Source: Hyaloraphidium curvatum (Eukaryota > Monoblepharomycota > Hyaloraphidiomycetes > Hyaloraphidiales > Hyaloraphidiaceae). Taken from it: DNA of 64,000 nt. The notes beneath the pieces were generated by a model. The model was not told where the DNA came from and did no database searches. It was given only the letters and a program-made list of their open reading frames with translations. The DNA lies in NCBI GenBank assembly GCA_025558095.1, contig JAIVFI010000006.1:310001-374000 (forward strand), in the 5' to 3' direction. The translations under genes were made by a program, and so were the position numbers. Of this stretch, positions 30,727 to 40,356 are shown piece after piece (the first letter of the stretch is position 1; each line of letters opens with the position of its first letter).

Positions 30727-33211
30727 TCAGGCACAGCCCCGGAGGATCGAGGCGCACTCCTCGTACACAGCACGTAGCTCGGGATCTCGGCTCTCCTGAG
30801 CTCCGTGTAGGGCATCGTCCAAAGGTGTCCGGCCCCACCGATCGCGCGGCAGCTCCGTGCCTTGGGCCAATTGCCTGGCCGCGATCGCGCGCACCACTTC
30901 TGGCCTGCCCGACGTGCAGGCAACGTGCAGAACCGTCCGTCCATCAAGCAGCTCTCGCGTCATCTCCAGTCCACATCCCATGAGGACCTCGATAGTCAGC
31001 AAGTCGCCCGCAGTCGCGGCCTCGGCAGCCTTCCAGAGAAGGTCGCGCATCTCCCCGAAACGCAGCTTCTCCGCGGCCTCCGGCGTCTCAAGGGAACCAT
31101 CCGAAGTCTTTCGTCGGCTGGGGACGCGCCGTATGGTGACCCAGCCGCCGATGTGCGCTCCACATTCGGTCAGCAGCTTGATGCACTCGATCCGGCGCTC
31201 AATGGAGCCGGGAGTTCCGTCCCCGACGGCAACGATGGCGTCGTAGAGCGGCGTGTGTCCTTGCTTGTCCCTCGCATGGACGCTGGCTCCTGCCGAAAGC
31301 AGGCAGCGCACCACGTCCGGCATTGTGTTCACGCATGCGATATGCAGCGGAGTCTTGCCGCTCCCGTAGCGCGTCGCCATGCACCGCGGATCCAAATTCA
31401 AGAGGTACTCCAGTCCCGCAGCGTCTCCTTTGTTGATACAGCTGAAGACGAGCAGCGGCAACAGCTCCCGCTCCAGGCCCACGTGGGGAGCCTCGGCCAC
31501 GGGCACGCCGTCTTCGGACAACTCCCCCACGGTGGCGTTGCCAGAACGCGGCACGTAGGCGCGCTGCGCGGACGACTGCCGCACGAGTTCCAGCAACTCC
31601 TCCGCGAAGCCACCCCCGCCTTTGTCGGTCGGTGCCTGCGCTATTCCACGTTCGGTTTGCGGGACGGTGAGCTCGCCGCGGAGGCTTTGGCGGAGTAGCG
31701 CGTGGACCTAGCAAGTGGAATCAGAAGTCAACAACGACTCGACCTATCGCGATGGGAGGACGCACCTCTTCGGTGGGAAGGTTCTTGCTCAAAAGGTATG
31801 ACTGCCGCAGAAGGGGATCAGCTGAAATGCCGCTCCAACCCAGCAAACAACCCACAAGCTTGGTCAGCGCCGCTTCCGGGGTCATGTCGTACCCCGGCAC
31901 CACTCCGACGGCAGCAAGCCCCCTTGACGTCTCGTACGCATCCGTCACCGAACCTCTACGGCACTGAGTTGTGCTCACGATCACAACTCCCTTCTCAACA
32001 GCCTCGCGCAAGGCATCGAGCAGATCGGGGCGGTTACTCGGGGCATTGCCGCTCCCAAAAGTCTCGAGAACGATCCCGCGGATGGATCCGGAGAGAAACG
32101 CGCGGAGGGTGGAGGTGGCGATGCCCGGAAAGAGTTTCAGGGTCGCCACGCGAGGTTCCATCCGCTTGTGCGCGCGGAACCTACGGATTTCGCGGGGACG
32201 CAGCACCAACGACCAGTCGACCGTGATGTCGATGCCGACGCGGACCAGGGGGTCCAGGTTCGGGCTTTCGAAGGCATCGAAATCCGTGGCGTCGACCTTG
32301 CTGCTCCGGTTGCCCCGGAACAGCCGATTGCCAAAGTAGAGACACACTTCGGGGATAGTGTAGTGTCCAGCGATTGTAAGACTGCCGAGCAAGTTCTCCA
32401 CGGCGTCGTTACGGACCTCAGACAAAGGAATCTGCGACCCGGTCAAAATGACCGTCTTGCCCAAAGCCTCCAGCATGAACGACAGGGCCGACGCCGTGAA
32501 CGCCATTGTGTCTGTGCCATGTAAAACAATAAAGCTATCGAAGAGGAGATAGTTCAACTCGATGTCCGTCGCGATCCGGGCCCAGTCGTTCAAGCCCATG
32601 TTGGCCGAATCAAGGAGAACAGAGTACTCTAGCACACTGTACAGAATTCTCTTCCCCGCGATGCTCCTCGGCGTGATCAGCGCCGGCAACGACTCACGCA
32701 CGTACGACGTCCCGTCCGAGAACCGTTCCCTGTCCTTTGTTGGGCTCGAAGGTGCAGATGCCGCGGGGCTTGCCTGCCCCGACTCTCCGCCTTCCAGATT
32801 CGGGTACGACGTCGCAATATTGACAGCATTCCGCACCGTCCACCCGTCACCGCTTCCGGGACGGTCCGGGAACCCCAGCGCCTGTCCGTAGCCCTCTGGA
32901 TCGTGGAAACGAGAGCTCCCGAGCAGAGTGTCCAACAGATACCCCTTCACAGGAACGTAGCCATGGTCCTTCGACGATCTCATCCCAATAGTCCCGCCCG
33001 TGTAAATCACGAGCACTCGGGTGAGATCCGCAGGGAGCATGGAGCCCGCGTTGAGCGCGTTGGAGGCGACGAGTTGCCGGACGGCCGCGGATTCATAGAC
33101 GGGGGTGGTATCCCCGGAAATCGCGTCCGGATGAACGAGCGTCGACGACATTGCGCGTAGGACGCGTCCAGAGGCGAGGAGCGAGGAGGGGCGAATGCGC
33201 CGTGAGTCCAA
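30727..33211 (-). CDS. L-asparaginase with C-terminal ankyrin repeats (ASPG-like)
   Basis: Exons 33211-31766 and 31707-30727 (58-nt intron, GTGCGT donor, TAG acceptor) give 808 aa. Joining them restores the S-L-R-G-E-L-T segment that ends the catalytic module in ASPG-type enzymes. Type I asparaginase motifs: Y-T71-G-G-T-I-G-M with the nucleophilic Thr, H-G-T-D-T-M-A-F-T, and L-T-G-S-Q-I-P. An acidic/Pro insert lies near residues 120-150. The C-terminal ~280 residues contain three or more ankyrin repeats (G-K-T-P-L-H-I-A-C, G-H-T-P-L-Y-D-A, G-R-T-V-L-H-V-A-C). The enzyme hydrolyses asparagine to aspartate and ammonia; mammalian ASPG may also have lysophospholipase-like activity. A second start at 33151 is possible. 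No signal peptide, so cytosolic. Confidence 0.9.
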
Positions 33212-33452
33212 TCCGATCGTGACTCCGTTTCGATCGACGACGCGGTGTCGTCACTGGCCGGCTGCGAACCAAGCCGAAAATAGCAGTGAATCCTGAGCCT
33301 GTGCCCCTCCAAATGATCGCATTAGCAAGATTCCCTGGCGGGACGGCACGCCGGTGCGATCTTGGAGGTGTCTGTCAGTCACAGTTCGGACGGGGTTGTG
33401 ATCAGGGTCCAAGTCGAGCGCCACTTTCCACTTCCATCGCCCCTTCATCGCG

Positions 33453-34797
33453 ATGGCGGAAGCTACTCAGGCTCCCGCGATCCATGCGAGGGCATTCCGT
33501 AATGCCTGCGGTCGGGGGGACATCGATGCAGTCGAGAATTACATCGCCAAGGACCAGCATGGAGAGATCAACGCCAGCAACGCGAGTGGCGCAGATGCCG
33601 GCGTCACGGCCCTCATGTTCGCAGCATCATCGCGGGCCGAAAATGCCGCATCCATCGTTGCGGTGCTCCTCCGGGTGCCGGGCATCGACATCGCGAAGCG
33701 CGACGCTGCCGGCGCCACAGCCCTGATGCGCGCCGTCCAAACCAACAATGCCCAAGCCACAGAGGCGATCTTGGTGCATGCTCGTGAGACGAGCTCAACT
33801 GCGTCGGACATCGGTGCCGGCGATGCCCTGGTGCTTGCAGCCGGGGCAGGCAACGTCAAGTCTCTCAAGAAGCTCGTGCAGTACGAAGGATTGCAGCCCG
33901 AAGACGTGCATTCCGCGCTGTATGCGGCGTGCGAAGAGGGCAGTTCCGACGCTGTGGAGGTGCTCGTCAACCCAATCTACAGTGGCCCCGTGTACTCCGC
34001 GGCGAGGCCCATCACGGTGCCAACTGGCAAGCAGCTCACGCCGCTCCAGATCGCGGCCGCCCGCGATAATGACCTTGTGCTCATTCGACTCGCATATCAC
34101 TGCGACATAGGGCCAGAGCCCTTGACCGATGCCTTCAGAATTGCATGCAAGTCAGGCAGCATCAGCTTCCTCAAGGCCCTGATCAAGGACTTTTCGAAGA
34201 AGAATCTAGATGCAGCCCTACCCGACGATTGCGACAAAAGTGTACGCGAGCAATGGCCGGAGCTCCAGAGAGGCTGGGCGGAACCTGAGGACGATGAAGT
34301 CCGGCCTGCCTCTGAGGCTGTTGTGGCAGAAGCACAGGAACCAGGCCCTGCCGGCCCCGAAGCCGGGACAACATCGGTAAACCTCCAAGGCAACGAAGAG
34401 CCCCAGACGGCGGCTGCCCGCGCAGCTGCGCGGCTGAGGCCGATACCAGAGCCCAGCCAGCTACTTGCCGACCTTGAAAACAAAACCGTGCCCCAGCTGT
34501 GGGCTTTGGTCTACGAGTTGCGGAGAAACCTCAACAGCAGAGATGTCGAAATCCAACACAAGGACAGGGTGATGAGGCAGCTCACGGTCGAGAACCGCAG
34601 GATCCGCCGCGAAGAGACCGACCTGCGTAATCGCAATGCGCAGCTCGAGAGACAGGTGGATGCCACGGCTCTCGCCTTCCTGGGTACGCCGCATGCTCAC
34701 TGAACTGCGCTCACAGCTGGCGCTTGCTCGCCGAACCACCGGGGACTCCGAAGCGCCGGGGCCTGTGGAGCCAGATGGCGTCGCACCGGCGAGCTGA
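33453..34797 (+). CDS. Ankyrin-repeat protein with C-terminal coiled coil
   Basis: Exons 33453-34655 and 34717-34797 (61-nt intron) give 427 aa. Unspliced, the frame stops at 34703 with a non-helical tail; splicing at GTGGAT restores a continuous heptad pattern (R-N-A-Q-L-E-R-Q then L-A-L-A-R-R). About five ankyrin-like repeats cover residues 10-260 (G-V-T-A-L-M-F-A-A, G-A-T-A-L-M-R-A-V, L-T-P-L-Q-I-A-A-A). An acidic/Ala-rich linker and a ~70-residue coiled coil follow. No catalytic domain. Function unknown; likely a protein-interaction scaffold. Head to head with the asparaginase, which also carries ankyrins. Confidence 0.75.
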
Positions 34798-34978
34798 ACA
34801 ATCAATGGGGAAGCATCAAACGGCGGAGAAATGAAACCAGAGAAGTATACCTGTAACATAAGCAACCTGGTTGCCAGGGAAAAACGTAAACGGGGATGTT
34901 ACGGGAAGATACAGCGTCACCAATGACGAAGACGGAGAAGGTTGTAGATCCATCCCTGGCATTCCAGCCGAGCGTACA

Positions 34979-36801
34979 TCACTGTCCCTGCCCCGGCTGC
35001 GGGCCGCCAGCCTGCTGCTGGAACCAGCCAACGAGCGACATCTTCTTCTCCTTCATCTCGCGCATCTGCCGCTCCATCTCCTCGATCTGGGCCTTGCGCT
35101 GCTCCTCGGCGGATTTCCGGAACTGCTCCTGGTCCTTGAGGAACTGCGCGGCGGGACGTTTCGCGTCAGCTTCCTCCTGCCGGACGACCCCGAGCGCGGA
35201 AAAGCCCACCTGCTCCCGCATCTCCTTGGTCTGCGCGTCGATGATCTCGAACGGGTTCGGCGGCGCGTTCTGCACCACCGGCGCCGCCGCACCGCCCAGG
35301 AGCCGCCCCAGGAACCCGCCCCTCCTCGGCGCGCCCGCGGCGCCGCCGCCCTGCGCGCGCCGCTTCTCCTCCCAGTCGGCGCGGAGCTGCCGCTGCCAGT
35401 CGGCAAAGGTGCGGGCGATGTCCTTGCCCTGGTAGGATTTGAGAACGGGGCGGACGTCGTCGACGCCCGAGAGCGCGAGGGCTGGAAGGGCGCAAGCTCG
35501 GTCAGGGTTGATCGGGGAGATGGCGGCGGGAAGGTGACCCACTCTCGAGGAAGGGGATGATGTCGAGCAGCGTCGAATCGTTGGCATCGCCCGTCCAGGG
35601 GCTGAGCGTGATGAGGTTGTCGGGCTGCTCCGCCAGCTGCTCGGGGTTCACGTCGATCACGACCACCTTGGACAGGTCGCGGTTGAGGTGCTTGAGGTCC
35701 TTGACGTACTTGCCGTTCTCGTACCGCGTCGAGTCGCGGTAGAGGCGGTACATGATGTAGCCGTACGGGTCCAGCTTGTCGAGGACGGGCGCGGCGTTCT
35801 GCAGAAGGCGAGAGAAATGGTGAGATTGGGTTCATCCACAACCAGCGCCCAAACCCACGTGCGCCATGCCGCTGGTGAACACGACGATCTCGTACAGCTG
35901 CGACAGGTACGCGATGAAGTAGTCGATGCCGGGCCGCTTGGCCGCGCGCCAGCCGTATTCGCGCTTCCAGTCCATGTGCACGAGGGTGTCGTTGAGGTTG
36001 ATGACGAGCGTGTAGGGGCGGTTGTAGGGTTCCGGCAGCGGGTCGGGGAGGAGCTTCTCGGCCACGGGCTCGGAGTAGTATTTGTAGAAGGAGGAGATGT
36101 TGGTGCCCGCGCGGCGGAACCACCCGCCGGGACTCATCCAGTCGTCGCCGGCGCCCGGCCAGCCTGCGCGGCAAAAGAAGCAGTAGACATGGAGGAAGAA
36201 GGAGGCGACAGATCAAAAGAGGTAAAGGCAGAAACGGCGAGCAGGACCCACCCATGATCAGCACGGTTCCAACGCCGCCCATGAGCAAAATGCTGGCCCA
36301 CGCGGCCACGGGGTTGCCGACCGGCTCCTGCGGCGGCGGCGGCGGCGCATCCTCGCCCTGCTCGGCGCCCTCCTGGCCCGCAGCCTCTGGATCCTCCTTC
36401 TGGCCGCCAGCGGGCTCCTCCGGCGGCCTCTCGGAGGCCATCTTCTTTGCCAGCAAGTCCGCTGCCAGCCCGCCCGCGCCAGCCCTGCCCGCTGCACCCG
36501 CTGCCGATGGCCTGTCCGGCGGTGCGCCCGCGCCGGAGCTCTGAGCGCGGGAAGCCGGGAGGAACCGGAGCGCGGAGCCGCGGGCCGTGAGCGGCGATGC
36601 GCGGAGGGCGGCGTGCGCCGGCAGCGATAGTGCCCCGCGCGAATGCCGCGGCGCGGCGGTTGCCGTGTGCCGCGCGGCGGTGTTCAGTCCGCGGGCCGCG
36701 TGGCGCACAGCAACGGAGGGCGCGCCGGGCGCGGGCAGGGCTGCCGGCCGCGCGGCGCCCGCGAGGGCCACAAGGGAGCGGCTTGCAGCGGCGGCCGCCA
36801 T
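34979..36801 (-). CDS. TIM50: Mitochondrial inner-membrane translocase subunit TIM50
   Basis: Exons 36801-36252, 36163-35859, 35798-35543, 35481-34979 (introns 88, 60, 61 nt); 537 aa. A long Ala/Arg/Ser-rich presequence leads to a Pro/Glu-rich stretch and one transmembrane segment (about residues 168-185). The FCP1-like phosphatase fold follows with L-V-I-N-L-N-D-T-L-V-H: both aspartates of the active DxDx motif are Asn, as expected because TIM50 is a receptor, not an enzyme. Y-R-L-Y-R-D-S-T-R-Y and V-K-D-L-x-x-L-N-R-D-L are family signatures. A charged C-terminal helix extends ~100 residues beyond the fold. TIM50 accepts presequence proteins from TOM and passes them to TIM23. Head to head with ESF2 (97 bp). 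Confidence 0.92.
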
Positions 36802-36898
36802 TCTAGGAGAGTCACGGGGGAGAGCGGATCGCGGTCGCTGACGACGCCTGGGGGAAGCAATTTGCGGACAGTAAACAGATCGACGCCAGTCCCCAAAC
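36802..36898. promoter_or_regulatory. Compact divergent promoter, TIM50 / ESF2
   Basis: Only 97 bp separate the two start codons, so the promoters overlap. No TATA box is evident. Confidence 0.55.
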
Positions 36899-38275
36899 AT
36901 GCCGAAGCGGAAGCGGGGCGGCCAGGCCGCGGCCAAGAAGGCCGTGCACCCGCTGCTGGACACGTTCGCAGAGTCGGACCCCGAGGACGCCGGCTCGGGG
37001 GACGAAGAAGTCCGGCCGGGCCTGCGGAAACGGGTTGCGCCGGCAGCGGACTCGGACGCCGAGGACGAAGACAACTCGCCCTTCGAGGATGCCAATTCGG
37101 AGGAGGACGGACGGCTCGTTGGGGAGGAAGGCGCCGGGGAGGAGGTGGAAGAGCCCGACAGCGAGGAGGGCGAGCCCGACGGCAATGGTGCCGTCTCCGA
37201 CCGGTCCTCTGGCAGTGAAGGGGCCTCTGATTCCGGTTCGGACGAGGACGGAGGCGGCTCCGAGTCCTCCGACCCTGAGCCGGACGACGACGAGATCCCC
37301 GTGATCCCCAGCGGCCCCACGGTCGCCGACATCCTTGCCATGGTCAAGGCCGGCCGTGCCGCACAGGACGCCGACCAGAAGCGCGGCGCTTCCCCCGACG
37401 AGGACGCTTCCGAGGACGGCGCCTCCTCCCGCGCGGGCACCCCGGACCCGGACCCCGCCGCCGGGGGCGGCAAGAAGAAGAAGGGCCCCCTGGACGCCGC
37501 GGCCCTCGCGCGCTTCCAAAAGACGCACGACCGCACCGGCGTCGTGTACCTCTCCCGCATCCCGCCCTTCATGAAGCCGCAGAAGCTGCGGCACCTCCTG
37601 CAGCGCCACGGCGCCATCGGCCGCCTGTACGTGCAGCCGGAGCCTGCGCACGTGGCCCGGCGCAGGGCGGCGTCGGGCGGGAACAGGAAGGCCAATTTCA
37701 CCGAGGGCTGGGTCGAGTTCCTGGACAAGAAGGACGCGAAGCAGTGCGCCGAGGTGCTCAACAACGCGCCCGTTGGGGGAAAGAAGAGGAACTTCCACCA
37801 CGACGACATCTGGAACATCAAGTACCTGCCCGGTTTCAAGTGGTCGCACCTGGCCGAGCGGATTGCCTACGAGCGCGCGGCGAGGGAGCAGAAGGTCCGC
37901 ATCGAGACGCAGCAGGCGCGCAGGGAAAACAGGGCGTACCTGAGGAGTGTGGCGGACGCGAGGATGATCGAGGCGATCGAGTCGCGCAAGAGGAGGAAGG
38001 AGGCCGCGGGGCTGGTCAGCGGCGCCGCGGGGGCGACGGCGACCGCCGCGGACGGCGAGGCGCCCAAGCGGAAGCCCGAGGCCGACGACGGGGGGAAGGA
38101 CGACGGGCCGAGCTCGCTCGAGAAGCTGGCGGCGCAGTTCAAGCGCCGGTTCAAGCAGCGCAAGGTGATCGACGACGCCGTCGGGGGCGGGATCGGCGGC
38201 GTCAAGAAGGGGACGGAGCTGCCGCCCGAGCAGCTGGCCAAGCAGAAGAGGGTGCTCAGCAAGATCTTTGGCTGA
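36899..38275 (+). CDS. ESF2: 18S rRNA processing factor ESF2/ABT1
   Basis: Single exon, 458 aa. The first ~200 residues are acidic with Ser/Glu/Asp runs. The RRM-like core begins T-G-V-V-Y-L-S-R-I-P-P-F-M-K-P, continues with L-R-H-L-L-Q-R-H-G and G-W-V-E-F, and ends with the diagnostic N-I-K-Y-L-P-G-F-K-W-S-H-L-A-E-R. A basic helical tail follows. ESF2/ABT1 binds the U3/SSU processome and activates Dbp8 for early cleavages of pre-18S rRNA in the nucleolus. The acidic N-terminal extension is longer than in yeast (316 aa). Confidence 0.93.
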   Translation: MPKRKRGGQAAAKKAVHPLLDTFAESDPEDAGSGDEEVRPGLRKRVAPAADSDAEDEDNSPFEDANSEEDGRLVGEEGAGEEVEEPDSEEGEPDGNGAVSDRSSGSEGASDSGSDEDGGGSESSDPEPDDDEIPVIPSGPTVADILAMVKAGRAAQDADQKRGASPDEDASEDGASSRAGTPDPDPAAGGGKKKKGPLDAAALARFQKTHDRTGVVYLSRIPPFMKPQKLRHLLQRHGAIGRLYVQPEPAHVARRRAASGGNRKANFTEGWVEFLDKKDAKQCAEVLNNAPVGGKKRNFHHDDIWNIKYLPGFKWSHLAERIAYERAAREQKVRIETQQARRENRAYLRSVADARMIEAIESRKRRKEAAGLVSGAAGATATAADGEAPKRKPEADDGGKDDGPSSLEKLAAQFKRRFKQRKVIDDAVGGGIGGVKKGTELPPEQLAKQKRVLSKIFG

Positions 38276-38371
38276 TCGTTCGAGATCTTCCGGGGTGTAT
38301 GTCTGGGATCATGATTCGAATGTGGATGGATCTGATGGAACGCCACCGACGCCCACGTAAACACCGTCAGA

Positions 38372-39667
38372 ATGTCTCTGATCTCCGCTGCCGATGAGCC
38401 TGGAGAGGCAGCTAGCGCAGCTGAAGCCGCTATCCCCGCTACTCCGACGGCCGTCCTGCGCGTCAGCATCCCCTGGGCGTGGTCGCAGACGGACGATAAC
38501 CTCTCCGTCCTTGTCCCCTGCCCTACGAACTTCAGCAAGAACGATGCCAAAGTCGATGTAACGGAGGACGCTCTGAGCGTGTCGTTTTCTGGAGAACCCG
38601 CCCCGCGTGTGCTGGGGAAACTCTGGGGCCGTGTGGACCGCTTCTCGGCGCTGTGGCAGGTCGAATCGGACCGTGGGCTCCGGCTCCTGACGCTTCACCT
38701 GGACAAAGAGCAGGCCGAGCGCTGGCCCCTTCTCATTGCTGGCCCGGTCGAGGAGGGCGCCATGGACGCGCATTCGTGCTTTGTCCTCGCCCAAGCTGCG
38801 AGGGAATCCGGGGACATGGAGAAGGCCGTTGCTCTCTTCCGGCAAGCTGCCGAGAGGAACCACGTCGAGGCCATGATGACGTTGGCCGCTTTCCTGCTCC
38901 TGGGTGACGAGGGACCGACGAAAACCGGCGTGGCCAAAGATCACGAAGCTGCGATCGAGCTCTACAAGCGGTGCGCCGCAGCGGGCTCGATCGAGGCCAT
39001 GTACGTGCTCGGAGGCCTACACCAGCAGGGCATCGAGGATAAGAACGGCAACGCGGGGGAACCGGACTATCCGATGGCACTCCATTGGTTCGACAAGGCC
39101 GTTGCGATGCCGGGAGCGAGGGAGCGTTCCAGGGAGCTGTACGTTTCCGCCGCCTTCCAGGCAGGGCTGCTTTGCTTCGAAGGCGGACATGGACTCGGCC
39201 CCGCTGACCCCGCCAAGGCACTTTCGTACTGGCGCTATGCGATTGAGGGCGGAAGCCCGCAGGCAATGTACAACGCGGCGGTCCTCTTCCTCAATGGCGC
39301 CGGAACGGATCGCGATCTCGGCCGGGCCGGACGGCTGTTTGCCGCAGCCAAGCTGCTCGATTCGAACCTCCTGCCGCCCGCCGATATCGCAAAGTACGAT
39401 CGGGATCAGATGGACAAGCTCGCGGAGCTCGATTCGCGCCTGAAAGCGCAGGGGGAATCCTTGCCCTTGTATGAACTGATCGCTCGTTACGAAGCAGAAG
39501 CATCTCTCCAGAAGCCCCGACCGCGGAAGAAGAAGGTCGCGAGCAAAACCAAGAAGGCAAAGGAGGACGGAGGTGTCAGCTACGTCAATATTGCGTTAGT
39601 TGCCGCGGCTCTGGTTGGTGCGGCCCTTCTAGTTCGCAGGTACTGGTGGTCAAGGGCGCCGGAATAA
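38372..39667 (+). CDS. CS-domain, Sel1-repeat, tail-anchored membrane protein
   Basis: Single exon, 431 aa. Residues ~25-115 fit a CS (p23/NudC-like) beta-sandwich: W-A-W-S-Q-T-D-D-N-L-S-V-L-V, then V-D-V-T-E-D-A-L-S-V-S-F and a final W-x-L-L-like strand. From ~130 there are several Sel1-like repeats (A-x-x-x-G-D-M-E-K-A-V-A-L-F-R-Q-A-A, A-M-Y-V-L-G-G-L-H-Q-Q-G). A Lys-rich hinge precedes one C-terminal membrane span (about 405-422) with a short R-R-Y-W-W-S-R end: a tail-anchored layout. CS domains are HSP90 co-chaperone modules and Sel1 repeats bind proteins, so a membrane-bound co-chaperone or ERAD-type adaptor is plausible but unproven. The architecture is unfamiliar to me. Confidence 0.78.
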   Translation: MSLISAADEPGEAASAAEAAIPATPTAVLRVSIPWAWSQTDDNLSVLVPCPTNFSKNDAKVDVTEDALSVSFSGEPAPRVLGKLWGRVDRFSALWQVESDRGLRLLTLHLDKEQAERWPLLIAGPVEEGAMDAHSCFVLAQAARESGDMEKAVALFRQAAERNHVEAMMTLAAFLLLGDEGPTKTGVAKDHEAAIELYKRCAAAGSIEAMYVLGGLHQQGIEDKNGNAGEPDYPMALHWFDKAVAMPGARERSRELYVSAAFQAGLLCFEGGHGLGPADPAKALSYWRYAIEGGSPQAMYNAAVLFLNGAGTDRDLGRAGRLFAAAKLLDSNLLPPADIAKYDRDQMDKLAELDSRLKAQGESLPLYELIARYEAEASLQKPRPRKKKVASKTKKAKEDGGVSYVNIALVAAALVGAALLVRRYWWSRAPE

Positions 39668-39748
39668 GAAATGGCGGTGGTTGAGGCTTTCCCCAGCGCT
39701 GCTGTCCCGTCCGCAAAACAACCAACACCCACCAAAATTCACGCAACA

Positions 39749-40174
39749 ATGAGCCACGTTGAGCACGACGCCAGCGTAAGTGCTCGAGTTCCATTGTGCG
39801 CGGCATGAAGCGGCGTTCACATGGCCCGCTCTTTCCGGCTCGCGGGGGAATTCTGGCTTCCCGCTTCGTTCCTCGGGCCCCCGATGCCCAGCTGGAGGAC
39901 GTCAAGAAGGCCGAGGAAAAGGAACGCCAAGAGCGCATCAAGGAGCTGGAGGCGAGCGGGGGCATGAAAGCCGCGACCAAACCGGCCGAGGCGTCGGGGG
40001 ACTCGAAGTGGGTTCTTCGACCTTCGGGGAGCCCAACACGGCTGACGGACAACAACGCGTCTGACGGGCCCTTGCGGACAATTCAAAAGGGAGATGAAGC
40101 GTGCCGACACTGCTCATCAGGTGGCCGGAATGGTCCACCAGGCCAAGGACGAGGGAAAGATCTCCGAGAAGTGA
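39749..40174 (+). CDS. Small charged protein, 75 aa, unknown
   Basis: Three exons (39749-39775, 39892-40007, 40090-40174; introns 116 and 82 nt) give 75 aa: a nine-codon first exon, then a Lys/Glu-rich helix (D-V-K-K-A-E-E-K-E-R-Q-E-R-I-K-E-L-E) and a polar tail ending K-I-S-E-K. Evidence: a strong GTAAGT donor right after the first exon, phase closure, and a clean charged helix; unspliced frames contain unlikely sequence. Intron 2 uses an AAAG acceptor and is the weakest call. No membrane segment or known domain; composition recalls small helical stress or chaperone-like proteins, which is not evidence of function. Confidence 0.5.
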
Positions 40175-40356
40175 ACCCCCTCTCCCTCAACTGTTGATAA
40201 GTCTAGTCAATCGAGATTCTACAGAGCTCCAGAAGCATCTGTCGGGCGCCGCTTTGCCTCCCAGGCTGGCGGAGGGGAGGCGGCAACGTCCAAAGTGATG
40301 CCTGTCATCACTCGGCCTCATCCTTGACAACCCAACAAACGCGCCTGACGCGGACC

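Noticed and set aside
34656-34703. C-terminus of the ankyrin protein ending at 34703
   Set aside because: The coiled-coil heptads break there; a 61-nt intron at 34656-34716 continues them.
34871-35560. Plus-strand ORF rich in Leu/Pro/Arg
   Set aside because: Antisense shadow of the last TIM50 exon, with no independent support.
35053-37839. Minus-strand ORF of 928 aa
   Set aside because: It runs through TIM50 exons and introns and antisense to ESF2 in the wrong frame. TIM50 starts at 36801 and is spliced out of several frames.
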